From Fistulifera solaris (lineage: Eukaryota; Bacillariophyta; Bacillariophyceae; Naviculales; Stauroneidaceae), in NCBI GenBank assembly GCA_030295235.1, contig AP026143.1, positions 620,001 through 684,000 of the forward strand: 64,000 nucleotides of DNA. The letters are read 5' to 3'. A program made the translations under genes and the position numbers. Positions 10,728 to 20,479 of this stretch are shown piece by piece (position 1 is the stretch's first letter; each line of letters begins with the position of its first letter). The notes beneath the pieces were generated by a model. That model searched no databases, was not told the DNA's origin, and was given only the letters and a program-made list of their open reading frames with translations.

Positions 10728-12540
10728 ATGGCTTCTTCAAATGCGGGAATACTAGAGAAACAGCTGCAGCAGGCCCGGCAAGCGGGCACGGCGGCCCCTG
10801 CCGTCGATCGTAAAACGGGGCAGATGATCAATCCACACAACCCCGAATTTTTAACCAAAAAGCCGTGGTATTTGTCAGCTGAGGCCCAAGAGTCTTCTGC
10901 GCCGACATTAGAGCATCAGCAGCAATTAGTAGAAAAGTCGGAACTGACGCTCACTCAGGCGGAGGAGTTGTTAGAACAACAACGACAAAAGAACGCTCGT
11001 CGAGAGATTTTCGCAAAGGAGATTGGGTGGAAGCCTTGAAAAGAATAAGCTGCCTTATCGCATTTGTAAAATCGTTCACGTCAACAAGAAGCGGGGTGAA
11101 TACGATTTGGAGTACGAGGACGGTAGCATTGAGAAAAGCGTCAAACTAAAGAAAGGGGCGGAACGCCCTCGCATTCGACACACGAAAGCTGGCAATCGTT
11201 CCCTCGATACTAGTGCCATGGAAACGTTCGATTCGAAGCGAGATCAATATCACGGTTACGATGCCCAGCGTCATAATGAGGTTGTGACAGCGAAGTTCGA
11301 GAAACGCGAAGAGCTACGAAGACAATTAAGGGAACAGGCTCAAGATGAAAAGAAGGAAACGAAAAAGACAGATTCCGATTTCGATGACTCGGACATAGAA
11401 AGCGATAATGAAGATGACGACGACGATGATGAATTCGCTCAGCGTGATGAAGACGCTAAAGTATTGACGACGAGATTGGCCCGTCAGGGAGGTGTTGGTG
11501 GTGCTCAAATGAAAGTCACTGCGCGAAACCTTCGTATCCGCGAGGATACAGCTAAATATCTGCGCAACCTAGATTTGAACTCTGCATACTATGATCCAAA
11601 AAGTCGATCGATGCGTGATAATCCAAATCCCGAAATCCCAGCTCAAGTCAGTGAATATGCGGGTGATAATTTTGCCAGAGTATCAGGCGATGCCGTAGGC
11701 TTGGCGGAAACGCAATTGTTTGCCTGGGATGCAGCCGAAAAGGGGGTATCGGAGCTTCATCCACAAGCCAATCCTTCGCAAGCAGAGCTTTTGAAGAATC
11801 AGTTTAAATCAAAGGCGGCGAATCTGAAACTAGAACAGAAGAAAGCTGTGTTGGATAAATACGGTGGCTCGGAATACTTGGATGGAACAGACGGTTTGGG
11901 AGCCGTGCAAGAGGATAAGAAACCTGCAGCCGAAGACCGGAAGCTTCGCTTTGGTGTCACTACAAAACCTGTTGAGTATGGACCAGATGGGCGACCTGTG
12001 GGGGAAAAGAAAGTAAAGAGGGTCGCGATTCCCTGCAAGTACGAAGAGGACATTTTTATTAACGGACACACCACGGTGTGGGGCAGTTACTTTCACAAAG
12101 GAGCGTTCCAATGGGGATATAAGGACGATCACTCCCTCATGAAGAACTCGTATTGCACTGGAGAAAATGGCCGCATTGCGAACGATGAAGCGAACGAACA
12201 ACGGTACGGAACCGGCATTGCTGGCACAGCTGAACTGGCGCAAGCTCGAGGTATGCTGAAATCGATGCCCCGCACTGATCGTACCTCGAGCACTCAACAA
12301 AAGTCTAAATTATACGGGGAAGCAGACCTGCATGCTACTTTGGACCAAAAGAAATTGAAAGAGGCGCTTCTGCGTTCTCAAACAGACGAGATCAAGGATG
12401 ACAGAAAGCGCAAATACAATTCCATGAACGCAGAGGTTGAAATTTCGGAAGAAGACATGGAAGCCTATAGGCTGAGAAAAGAGCAGAAGAACGACCCGAT
12501 GGCGAATATAGGTACTGATGAGCTTCTTGATTATAGATGA
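10728..12540 (+). CDS. SLU7: Pre-mRNA splicing factor SLU7 with Tudor-like insert
   Basis: SLU7 acts in the second step of splicing, helping 3' splice-site choice. Family hallmarks are clear: INPHNPEFLTKKPWYL near the start, DSKRDQYHGYD, then NLRIREDTAKYLRNLDLN with AYYDPKSRSMR, the QLFAWDA block, and HTTVWGSY with NSYCTGE. The C-terminus has YNSMN and EDMEAYRLRK as in animals and plants. The CCHC zinc knuckle that normally lies between the PWYL and KRD blocks is absent. In its place (about 11005-11165) is a Tudor-like barrel: GDWVEA, then PYRICKIVHVNKKRGEYDLE, then YEDGSIEKSV. Reading passes through three frames at 11005-11045, consistent with two 1-base losses; no intron fits. The rest is uninterrupted. 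The start at 10728 precedes the conserved region most sensibly; an upstream ATG at 10692 is in frame. Confidence 0.85.
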
Positions 12541-12591
12541 ACGACAGCCCCTAAATTAACATTATAAAGTGTCTGAGTTATTACTGCATCT

Positions 12592-13950
12592 CTATTGCAT
12601 CTCTAAGCGTAATTCCTGCATTTGCTTCTTTTCTATTTCTACACTCGACTGCAGCTTGACGGCGACAGTGATTTCTATAACTTTCAGTTCGTCACTAACC
12701 GCCATCAGTCGATTGACCTTCACTTCCACAACGTCACCGGGCTGCAGATCTTCTAGTGCTTCAAACAAGTCAGCTTCTCGATTGATTTTGGTGTTGCCCA
12801 CTTGAATAATAATGTCACCTATTTCAATGAGTCCATTCTCTGTTCGCCGTGTTCCTTTAAGACCCGCCGCAGCCGCTGGACTGCCGGGTGGGACATCCAA
12901 AATCAGGACACCATTCGTGATACCCAAGGATCGCGCTTGTCTTGATTCTAAATATGAAATGCCGATAATGGGGCGCACGACGCGACCATCCCGAATTAAT
13001 GTTTCGACAACAAATTTGATGGTATCGCTCGGTATCGCAAAGCCAATTCCGGAAGATGCCCCGGAAGGTGAGTAGATTGCCGTATTCATGCCGATTAATT
13101 TGCCCGATGAATCCAACAATGGCCCTCCGGAATTTCCTGGGTTGATAGCGGCGTCGGTTTGAATGACGTTACTGATGGGACGCCCAATGGGAGAGCGTAC
13201 TTCTCTTCCTAAGCCACTGACGATGCCTGTAGTGAGAGTATGATCCAATCCAAAAGGATTACCGATGGCCAAGGCTGTTTGTCCAACTTTGAGCCCCTTG
13301 GAAGTGCCCACAGCAATCGGTTGTAAAAGTTCCGGCGGGGCATCGACTTTGAGAACGGCAATATCTTTGCTTGGATCGACACCCACAACTTTCGCTTTAA
13401 AGACAGATCGCGCTATATTCCCATTTCCGAAAGAACTCGAACCTCGCATAGAAGTGTACGGTATCGGACCATCATTCTTACAGGACTGTTGACAGGCGGC
13501 ATCCGTTAAGATGGCAATCTGGGCGGTCAAGGCATTCCGGACGACGTGATAATTTGTAACAATGTGTCCTTCTTTATCCCAGACAAAGCCACTCCCACTT
13601 CCCAATGGAACTTCCATTATGTTGGGCGAAAATTGATCTCGTCGTTCCGTAAATGTGTCCAAGAAAACGACAGACGGCGCCGTCTTTTCGAAAATGGCAA
13701 TTCGTTTCGATTCGCTTTCCGACAAGGCACGCGCGGATTGTGGAACAATTAGGAGCGACGACAGAGCAGGAAGGGATTGTAAGAAGTGTCGACGAGTGTT
13801 GGAGGATGCGTCGCAGCCTTCCTGATCGCCGTTACATGCCGAAGCCCGTCGGCAAAACGAATGAGCTGGTCTTGAACGAAAATTTTCAGTCCATGCGAGT
13901 GAATTGTGGGACAGGAGAAGGATTGCGACCGATGTAGCAATCAAAATCAT
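12592..13950 (-). CDS. Deg1-type serine protease, thylakoid lumen
   Basis: ATP-independent trypsin-like protease with one PDZ domain, closest in pattern to plant Deg1/Deg8, which degrade damaged photosystem II proteins in the thylakoid lumen. Starting at the second Met (13950) the protein has 452 residues and a three-part presequence: signal peptide (residues 1-19) with cleavage before W20, a basic transit region, and a twin-arginine signal (RRHFLQS at 53-59, ending SARA near 75). The triad is complete: H135 in NYHVV, D196 in KDIAVLKV and S274 in GNSGGPL. NPFGLDHTLTTGIVSGL matches Deg1 closely. The PDZ domain spans about 325-430. Unusual: an insert of about 30 residues (151-180) carries C153 and C157. 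It converges with SLU7, with 51 bases between the stops. An upstream in-frame ATG at 14010 is less suitable because it would bury the signal peptide. Confidence 0.92.
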   Translation of the reverse strand: MILIATSVAILLLSHNSLAWTENFRSRPAHSFCRRASACNGDQEGCDASSNTRRHFLQSLPALSSLLIVPQSARALSESESKRIAIFEKTAPSVVFLDTFTERRDQFSPNIMEVPLGSGSGFVWDKEGHIVTNYHVVRNALTAQIAILTDAACQQSCKNDGPIPYTSMRGSSSFGNGNIARSVFKAKVVGVDPSKDIAVLKVDAPPELLQPIAVGTSKGLKVGQTALAIGNPFGLDHTLTTGIVSGLGREVRSPIGRPISNVIQTDAAINPGNSGGPLLDSSGKLIGMNTAIYSPSGASSGIGFAIPSDTIKFVVETLIRDGRVVRPIIGISYLESRQARSLGITNGVLILDVPPGSPAAAAGLKGTRRTENGLIEIGDIIIQVGNTKINREADLFEALEDLQPGDVVEVKVNRLMAVSDELKVIEITVAVKLQSSVEIEKKQMQELRLEMQ

Positions 13951-14174
13951 GCTTATTCGATCCGTAATCAAGTTTTGATGTTTCCAAATGATGAAGGTGA
14001 GATAATACACTATATAATGGCTTCGTAATTAAAATAACTAGCCGCCTTCGGCGTCTAGCCCCTGCAGGGCTTTTTTCGTTCTCGCCCTTCCCGCAAGCGG
14101 GGGGCTCGATCCCCGGGGATAGCGTCAAATCCGTGATTCAGACACCCGGGACCAGCGTTACGTTACGTTACGTG

Positions 14175-14188
14175 ACACACACACACAC
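14175..14188. repeat. (AC)7 microsatellite
   Basis: Seven AC dinucleotides in a row in the spacer behind the Deg1 gene. Confidence 0.9.
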
Positions 14189-14210
14189 GGACACAGCGCG
14201 CTATTATAAA

Positions 14211-14235
14211 TAGATAGATAGATAAATAGATAGAT
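14211..14235. repeat. TAGA microsatellite
   Basis: About six TAGA/TAAA tetranucleotides with one A variant. Confidence 0.85.
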
Positions 14236-14450
14236 GTGGAAAAAGTCGCTTATATTTTGACCGCGACGGCGCGACGAACCACGTCACTTCACACCTGGAA
14301 CCCGGAGGAAGAAATACTAAGGCGTCTCTCCCAAGAGCCACTTGATTTAGCCTAAATCTAAAGCATCATACTATTCCTTTACGTGACTACTCACTTAGTT
14401 GACTGAATTCATCCGGATGATCTCAATTTTCATGTCGCAGCACGAGGTTG

Positions 14451-15975
14451 CTAAAGTCTTCGTCTCCGTTTTTGATCGTTGACCCAAAGTGAGTCTGAAG
14501 GAGAAACACTTTCAATAATGTCACTCAACGGTGCGCACTGAAACAATTCACATAATACATCAGTATGATGCGAGAGCAACAGACCAGTGCATGGAAAGTC
14601 ATACATTGCGCTTTGCAAAAGGGCGATGGCCACCAAAGAAGAGCGCTCCGACGATGGGTCAACAAGCAAGTCTGTCGAACCTTGATACAAGCGATTTAAA
14701 AAGTAGAGCCTGTCAATCAGGTAACCATCCGAATAAAGATTTCCGTTCTCATCTGTAACAACGATTTGCCTGTTGTGAGAGAGCAATTCTCGAAGATGAT
14801 AAAAGTCGGGTCCAAAGGCTTCATTGTACACATTTACTTTGACGGATTTCAGACCTGTGTGGTCCGCGACACTTTTGAACAGGGCACCGATGTGCGAATC
14901 CCATTGTAGGTCCTTGTTGTACTTGGTACTCAAATCCAAAACATTGAGACTGCAATTTGCCATTACGGCGCTGATCATTTCTTGTAAGACACAATCGGGT
15001 AAACCAGCATATCTGAAATCGAAATGAAACCTGATCTTCAACTCCACCGAAAGCAGCAATGCGACGGAAGAGCGCAATAAGAAACTCCGTTGGGAAGTCG
15101 AGACCACTGTTGCGTATGACAACATCAAGCTTTTTCGCCACTATGTTCAACGATTGAAAAATGCCCTCCATTATATCCGGATCCGCGTACAGATCATACT
15201 TCAGATGATCGACTGGTGCAGCGAGGGGGAGAATAGAGACCTTACCGTTGTAATCTAAGCAAGGTAAATTCAAGTGCTCTATGCAATTGACTTGGAAAAG
15301 GCGTTCCAGTTCGTCTGAGGCAAGATCAATGTGCCCCTTGAATGTTAAGCTTCCAAAAGATGACGTGCGTTTCTCAAGCGCTTCGACAAAGGCCCAGCCG
15401 CAACCTTCAAACTCGCAATCTTGAAATGTTACATGTAACGGATGAGGTCTTGTCGCCAATAGCGAACACTGAAGCGCACTCAAAGTTAGGTTGCGAAATT
15501 CTATAACACGTAACGGTGTCCTCAAAATTCGTTTCATGCACCTCGCCCGAACACGGCGAAAAAGCATTGTATCCTCCCCATAATCACGTGCGTTTATGAT
15601 CAAACGAGAGCTTGTTTCATACGGCTTCTCCAAGCTCATGAAAAACGCAGCCGTTTTTGCAACTTGATGGTGCGTGATGCCAAAAATTTTAAATGTAAGA
15701 CCCTGGTCATAAAATTTGACCGTCAACGACTCCTCATCTTCAGTTTCTGGATAGTCTCTACTACCATGAGGGGTCACATATGTTAGCGTGTTGTTGTCTC
15801 GCCAAATAGCAACGCTTTCTCCGTACTGATTTAATTCGTTGAGGTCAACAGGTTTGCGGAGTAGCTTGTAAGTGATTCATTTTCCGTATCTCCAATGAGC
15901 CACTTGGTCGTCCTCGCAAAGGTCCGGCGGAATCACTTCCAACAGCGGAATGCTGGCATCGTTTTCTTTTGACAT
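14451..15975 (-). pseudogene. LRR-like family copy B, broken
   Basis: Minus-strand family member of nearly full length. It begins MSKENDASIPLLEVIPPDL at 15975, keeps DDQVAHW, YKLLRKPVDLNELN and LTYVTPHGS, the LRR-like body and the C-terminal box (LIDRLYFLNRLYQGS, LLLSHHTDVLCELFQ), and ends in NDQKRRRRL, a possible nuclear signal. Two lesions: TGA at 15877-15879, where the paralogues have Ser in the G-K-K-S segment, and a 1-base frame change near 15045 between FRRIAAFGG and VELKIRFHF. Everything between is family-like, so the damage is recent or partly artefactual. Confidence 0.75.
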
Positions 15976-16100
15976 TTATTCAATTTCGCTAGCAGTGTTG
16001 GTTGCATATCTTCCTTAAATAATAAGCAAGTGCTATGTTGGAGCCGAATAATGCAACCAGTACCAGTAACGGAACGCTGGTACAGTCGACGCGTGGAAAC

Positions 16101-16150
16101 CACGTAGGCCTCCGTAAGGAAATTTATCGACAGAGGGAAACCCGGATATG
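16101..16150 (+). repeat. GGCCTCCGTAAGG dispersed repeat, copy 1
   Basis: Core CACGTAGGCCTCCGTAAGGA, then AATTTATCGACAGAGGG and CCGGATA. Homologous flanks on both sides (GCATCCATTTTCGGGTGTCA after it). Same core recurs at 16317, 41210 and 41765, and inverted at about 41545, 49951 and 50175. Confidence 0.85.
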
Positions 16151-16316
16151 GATCAATTTTGAATGCATCCATTTTCGGGTGTCATTGGCAGCGCTAGATC
16201 AATAAATACGCACCCGACAGTGTTATCGCATATCATAAAACTATAATCGTTGTTATTGGAGCAGAAAACATCCAAAAGAGGGAAAATGAAACGGTTGTAA
16301 AATCGACGCCTAGAAC

Positions 16317-16358
16317 CACGTAGGCCTCCGTAAGGAAATTTATCGACAGAGGGGAACC
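16317..16358 (+). repeat. GGCCTCCGTAAGG dispersed repeat, copy 2
   Basis: Same core as copy 1, followed by the same GAATGCATCCATTTTCGGGT block, so the homologous unit is longer than the core. Confidence 0.85.
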
Positions 16359-16504
16359 ATATGAATGCATCCATTTTCGGGTGTCATTGACAGCGCTATC
16401 AATTTCAACACCGTATATATCATTCTTCCATGGTCGCTTTAGTAAAAAATTTGATAGCATATTCACTGTCGCGATAAAATAAGGATGTTGCGGGAATCGT
16501 GACT

Positions 16505-16525
16505 CGTGACCCTAATGCAGTCGTG
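16505..16525. repeat. Dispersed CGTGAC/CAGTCGTG half-palindrome
   Basis: Right arm CAGTCGTG is perfect; the left arm CGTGACCC is decayed. Belongs to the dispersed palindrome set. Confidence 0.4.
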
Positions 16526-16719
16526 ACACACTCCCGCCTAATTGAAGGCTTGGAAACGTTTTAGGCCTTGGTTATGACAATTCATGCTCGTTGTTACCGG
16601 GATCACGGATTGCTACATGCACTGCAGGATAAAATTTAGTCAAAGTGTGTTCGCTAAGAAACTAAGTTATAAAGCATACTAAGGTTTTGAATGCAAGTCT
16701 CAAATAAAGTTCCCCTAAA

Positions 16720-18287
16720 CTACGAATGGGCTCCCGACCCTGTTTTGACAGAACCACCATGAGCAGTTTCTCTTTTCCGTTTCCTTCTCTGAATTGCTGG
16801 CGAGGGAGAAGTGCCTTCTTGTTCACTGAGTTCATCTTGTGGAGCAAGTTGAAGTAATTCAAACAATATATCGGCATGATCCGACAGTAGCAGTGCAGAT
16901 CGCTGAAAAGACTTCAAGGCACTCCCTAACAAGGCTTTCGCCACGTAAACCTGCCGCTCTGGCGAAGGATCTGTCGACAAACTCAGTGAGCCCCGATAGA
17001 AGTGATTAAGACGGTAAAGTTTCCGGATGGTCTCATCGCCCCAATAACGTTCTCTATTGTCATTCATCACTTCAATGTATCTGTTATTAGTGAGCAGCTC
17101 TTGAAGATAGGAGTAATCATACTGGTGACGGGGACCAAATGCAGCTTCGTCAACATTCAATATCACGGTACGAAGTCCTTTGTGATTCTTTATCCCATCA
17201 AAAGTGTCTGCACATGACGATCCCACTCCAAGTCGTCGTCATAAATACTTAAATCAAGAACCTTCATATTGGGGTGCGTATTGACAACGCGAATCAGCTC
17301 CTTGACAACACTCTTGGGTATTTTGGAGTCACAGTCAAGAAAATCGAATCTAATTTTGAACTCCACCAAATGATTGAATTCAGCCAGGCGTCGAAGAAAG
17401 GAAAGCACGGGATCCTTTGGAAAGGATTCGATTTCTTCGTCTTCTGTTTCTTCTATCGTCAGATCAAGCTTTTCCGTCACAAGATTCAATGAAGCAGCAT
17501 TCAGAAGGAGGGAAGGGACAATTTGGTAGCGCAGGTGACCAGCTTTTGTGGAAAACGGAAGAAAAGCAATTTTATTCTTCAAATGAGGTAAGCTTAAAAA
17601 CTCTATTGTGTCAATTTGTAAGAAACGCTTGAGGTTTTCGTCGTCGAAAGGTACGCTTTCATCCAAGAATAGCGAACCAAATGATGTCTTCCGGTTCTCG
17701 AGGGTTTCTATGAAGGCAACACCGCCGTCTTCAAACTCACAATATTCAAGCCTCAAAGATATCGGATGAGGTCTGCTCGCGAGTATAGTAGCTTGCTGTA
17801 TACTCAGCCTGATGTTTTCGAGGCGGATGCTCCGTTTTGGCGCCGCCGTGAACAACTGGGTGAAACACATAGAGCTTAGAGCACGAAAATTCAAGGCAGA
17901 TGTACCACGACCTTCTATAGAAAATTCAGAATCGGCTCGCTTCTTCTTCTCCAAACCCAAAAAGAATTCAGCCGTTCGCGCAACGGCATCCTGTAGGAGG
18001 CCAAAAATGTACAATGTAGGTCCATCATCATAGTGCAAAGATAGATGATAATTCTCTGCCAAGTCGTAAGAATTGCGCGGCACGACATAAGTCAGGGTCC
18101 CATTATCACTCCAAACGGCGAAGCAGCGCTTCTGTTTGTTTAATTCTTTCAGATCAAGTGGGTTGCGAAGGAACCTGTAGGTGGACCTTTCACCGGCGTG
18201 GTGCCAGCGAGCCACTTGTTCCGGCGCGAGGAGATCCGATGGAATCTTTTCCATGAGCGGGCTCGTGTCGGTCTTTCTGTCTGCCAT
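16720..18287 (-). pseudogene. LRR-like family copy C, one frame break
   Basis: The cleanest minus-strand copy. From MADRKTDTSPLMEKIPSDLL at 18287 the frame is open for 365 codons through the N-terminal box (PEQVARWHH, YRFLRNPLDLKELN), the LRR-like body (LSIQQATILASRPHPISLRL, FLQIDTIEFLSLPHL) and LEWDRHVQTLL. There, at about 17215, the reading frame shifts by one base in a short T run (four T where paralogue codons need five) and continues FDGIKNHKGLR to the stop at 16720, ending in a basic stretch (RRKRKRE). A single homopolymer-type lesion makes it uncertain whether the gene is truly dead. Confidence 0.75.
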
Positions 18288-18690
18288 TCTTGTACGTGAA
18301 AGGCAAAAGAAGGATAAAGGACGCTATTTGAGAACGAATGCATGTACTACGTATTTTTTTTTCTCCTACCTGGTAGGTCTACTATAACATTCTGTTGTTC
18401 TCCTTGTTTGTCCTCATCGTCACATCGTCACTCGTCAATTGATGATTAATGATTATTGATGCTGTATGTTGATGCGACATGCGACGCGCAATCATGACTG
18501 AAACGAAACAGTCGTGCTGAAAAAGGTATCGCACAATATGGGCCTATAGTCTTGTAAAGAGAAATTGAATCCACTCCCAAGAGTGAACGTAAGCAACTTA
18601 CGCTTTCTTGACAAGCCTAGTAGCTACCTCACTTAACGGAGCGTTGCCAAACTGGACTTAAACAGCATAATTGATCGGTGATTTTGGACC
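18288..18690. other. Intergenic upstream of copy C
   Basis: About 400 bases, AT-rich, with one dispersed palindrome (18493-18516) and GATTAATGATTATTGATG words. No gene seen. Confidence 0.5.
18493..18516. repeat. Dispersed CATGACTG/CAGTCGTG palindrome
   Basis: CATGACTG, eight-base spacer, CAGTCGTG. Arms match at seven of eight positions. Confidence 0.6.
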
Positions 18691-19745
18691 TACAGAGATT
18701 CTGAGCCGATTCCAGAAAATCTGGAATAGTGCTGGGTCATACAGAAATTCTGCGAGTGGTCCAGAATTTCTGGACCATCGGTGTTTGGGTCTTACAGAGG
18801 TTCTTAAATTCTGAAATTGATGTGTCAAGGATTCGATAAGATCTTTGGACGTTCCAAATAATCTGGAATCGTAGATTTGGGTCCTACAGAGATTCTGAGC
18901 CGATTCCAGAAAATCTGGACAAGTTCTGGGTCATACAGAAATTCTGCGAGTGGTCCAGAAATTCTGGACCATCGGTGTTTGGGTGTTACAGAGGTTCTAT
19001 AAGTTCTGAAATTGATGGTTCAAAAGTATTCGATAAGATCTTTGAACGTTCCAAATAATCTTGAATCGTTGATTTTGGTCCTACAGAGATTCTGAGCTGA
19101 TTCCAGAAAATCTGGAATAGTGCTGGGTCATACAGAAATTCTGCGAGTGGTCCAGAAATTCTGGACCATCGGTGTTTGGGTCTTACAGAGGTTCTTAAAA
19201 AATTCTGAAATTGATGTGTCAAGGATTCGATAAGATCTTTGGACGTTCCAAATAATCTGGAATCGTAGATTTGGGTCCTACAGAGATTCTGAGCCGATTC
19301 CAGAAAATCTGGACAAGTTCTGGGTCATACAGAAATTCTGCGAGTGGTCCAGAAATTCTGGACCATCGGTGTTTGGGTGTTACAGAGGTTCTATAAGTTC
19401 TGAAATTGATGGTTCAAAAGTATTCGATAAGATCTTTGAACGTTCCAAATAATCTTGAATCGTTGATTTTGGTCCTACAGAGATTCTGAGCTGATTCCAG
19501 AAAATCTGGAATAGTGCTGGGTCATACAGAAATTCTGCGAGTGGTCCAGAAATTCTGGACCATCGGTGTTTGGGTCTTACAGAGGTTCTTAAAAAATTCT
19601 GAAATTGATGTGTCAAGGATTCGATAAGATCTTTGGACGTTCCAAATACTCCGTAATGTGGAATCGTTGATTTGGGTTCTACAGAGATTCTGAGCCGATT
19701 CCAGAAAATCTGGAATAGTGCTGGGTCATTACAGAGGTTCTGGGT
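18691..19745. repeat. Tandem array 1, about 197-bp monomers rich in palindromes
   Basis: Six monomers beginning TACAGAGATTCTGAG at 18691, 18885, 19082, 19279, 19476 and 19680, so periods are 194, 197, 197, 197 and 204. Monomers 2-3 and 4-5 are near-identical as a 394-bp dimer, showing a higher-order duplication. Each monomer contains several inverted repeats, the strongest GGTCCAGAAATTCTGGACC (nine-base arms around one A), plus TTCCAGAAAATCTGGA and CAGAAATTCTG forms. The array lies between LRR-like copies C and D. Open frames inside it repeat with the array and look spurious. Confidence 0.9.
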
Positions 19746-19914
19746 CGTACAGTCATCGAGCGGGTGATGAGTCTGATTTGACCTTTAAGACAGTTTCGAG
19801 AGCTGCTACTACGAATAATGCTGTTCAGCAATATTTCTTCTACTTTTATCTTACAAGCGTCATTATAACAGTTTCGATTGACATGGCAGACATTCATTTT
19901 CTAGTGCGTAGTTT

Positions 19915-20460
19915 GAGCTCCTCGTTGTAACCCAGATTTTCCAGGCGCTTGAACAAACTAATGATTTTCGTAACAGCGAGAGCTAGCGTTTTGAGCACAA
20001 CGTCACCCGTTTGAAAGTTGGGACCGCACAGTGAGAACGTGAGGATATCGTGATCCAGATGATCGACTCGATGATCGACTTTCTTTGGTGGTAAAGGGTA
20101 GAAGAACGAGATCGTCGCTCAGTAGAGGTAGACCTAAACGTCCAATCGCGTCGAGCTGCAATAGCCGCTTCAAATTGTCATCATTCGACGGTAAAGAATT
20201 GACAAACGCAAGTGTTTTGAAGGACGACCTGTGACTCCTAGCCGCATCGACACAAGCTTTTACTTTCATCAGTTAGAATGTACAGTCCTCCAGAATCAAT
20301 TCTGTAGGACTGTCGCCAGCACAGCGGATTGCGCCGAACTTAGTTTCAAATTTCGAGACTCCAAAGTACGCGACGGGGCAACTTCAAAGATACGCGGCAA
20401 ACACTGGGGCGGCAATCGCAATGTCCATTTTGTCTCGTAGGCCAAGATACGTATTCTCCT
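19915..20460 (-). pseudogene. LRR-like family copy D, partial
   Basis: An incomplete duplicate of copy E, which lies immediately upstream on the same strand. Recognisable blocks are SSFKTLAFVNSLPSNDDNLK, RLLQLDAIGRLGLPLLSDD and, in other frames, the equivalents of the LSAAQSAVLAT and FQ(T)LKRLENVG regions. N- and C-terminal boxes are missing and several indels are present. It abuts tandem array 1, so a duplication breakpoint probably lies at 19750-19920. Confidence 0.75.
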
Positions 20461-20479
20461 TCGTCGCTAAATGTTGCCT

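Larger units (their letters stand above)
14011..14450. other. Intergenic with simple repeats and hairpins
   Basis: GC-rich hairpin-forming bases at 14041-14130 (GCCGCCTTCGGC, AGCCCCTGCAGGGCT followed by six T, CCCGCAAGCGGG) are followed by an (AC)7 run at 14175-14188 and a GATA/GATAA run at 14211-14235. No coding potential seen. Confidence 0.6.
15976..16719. other. Intergenic filled by a dispersed repeat family
   Basis: Apart from two copies of the GGCCTCCGTAAGG repeat family and one half-palindrome at 16505-16525, no feature is seen. The two copies form a loose direct repeat of about 215 bases. Confidence 0.6.

Noticed and set aside
14094-14125. tRNA-like T arm (GGGGCTCGATCCCC)
   Set aside because: The T-loop bases are nearly right but no matching acceptor, D arm or anticodon arm can be drawn.
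18986-19616. Two identical 78-codon minus-strand frames in array 1
   Set aside because: They are 394 bases apart, exactly the array dimer, and identity follows from the repeat. No start context or protein similarity.
18691-19745. Heat-shock-element interpretation of the GAA/TTC palindromes
   Set aside because: Heat-shock elements space GAA and TTC by two bases; here the spacer is one (GAA-A-TTC).
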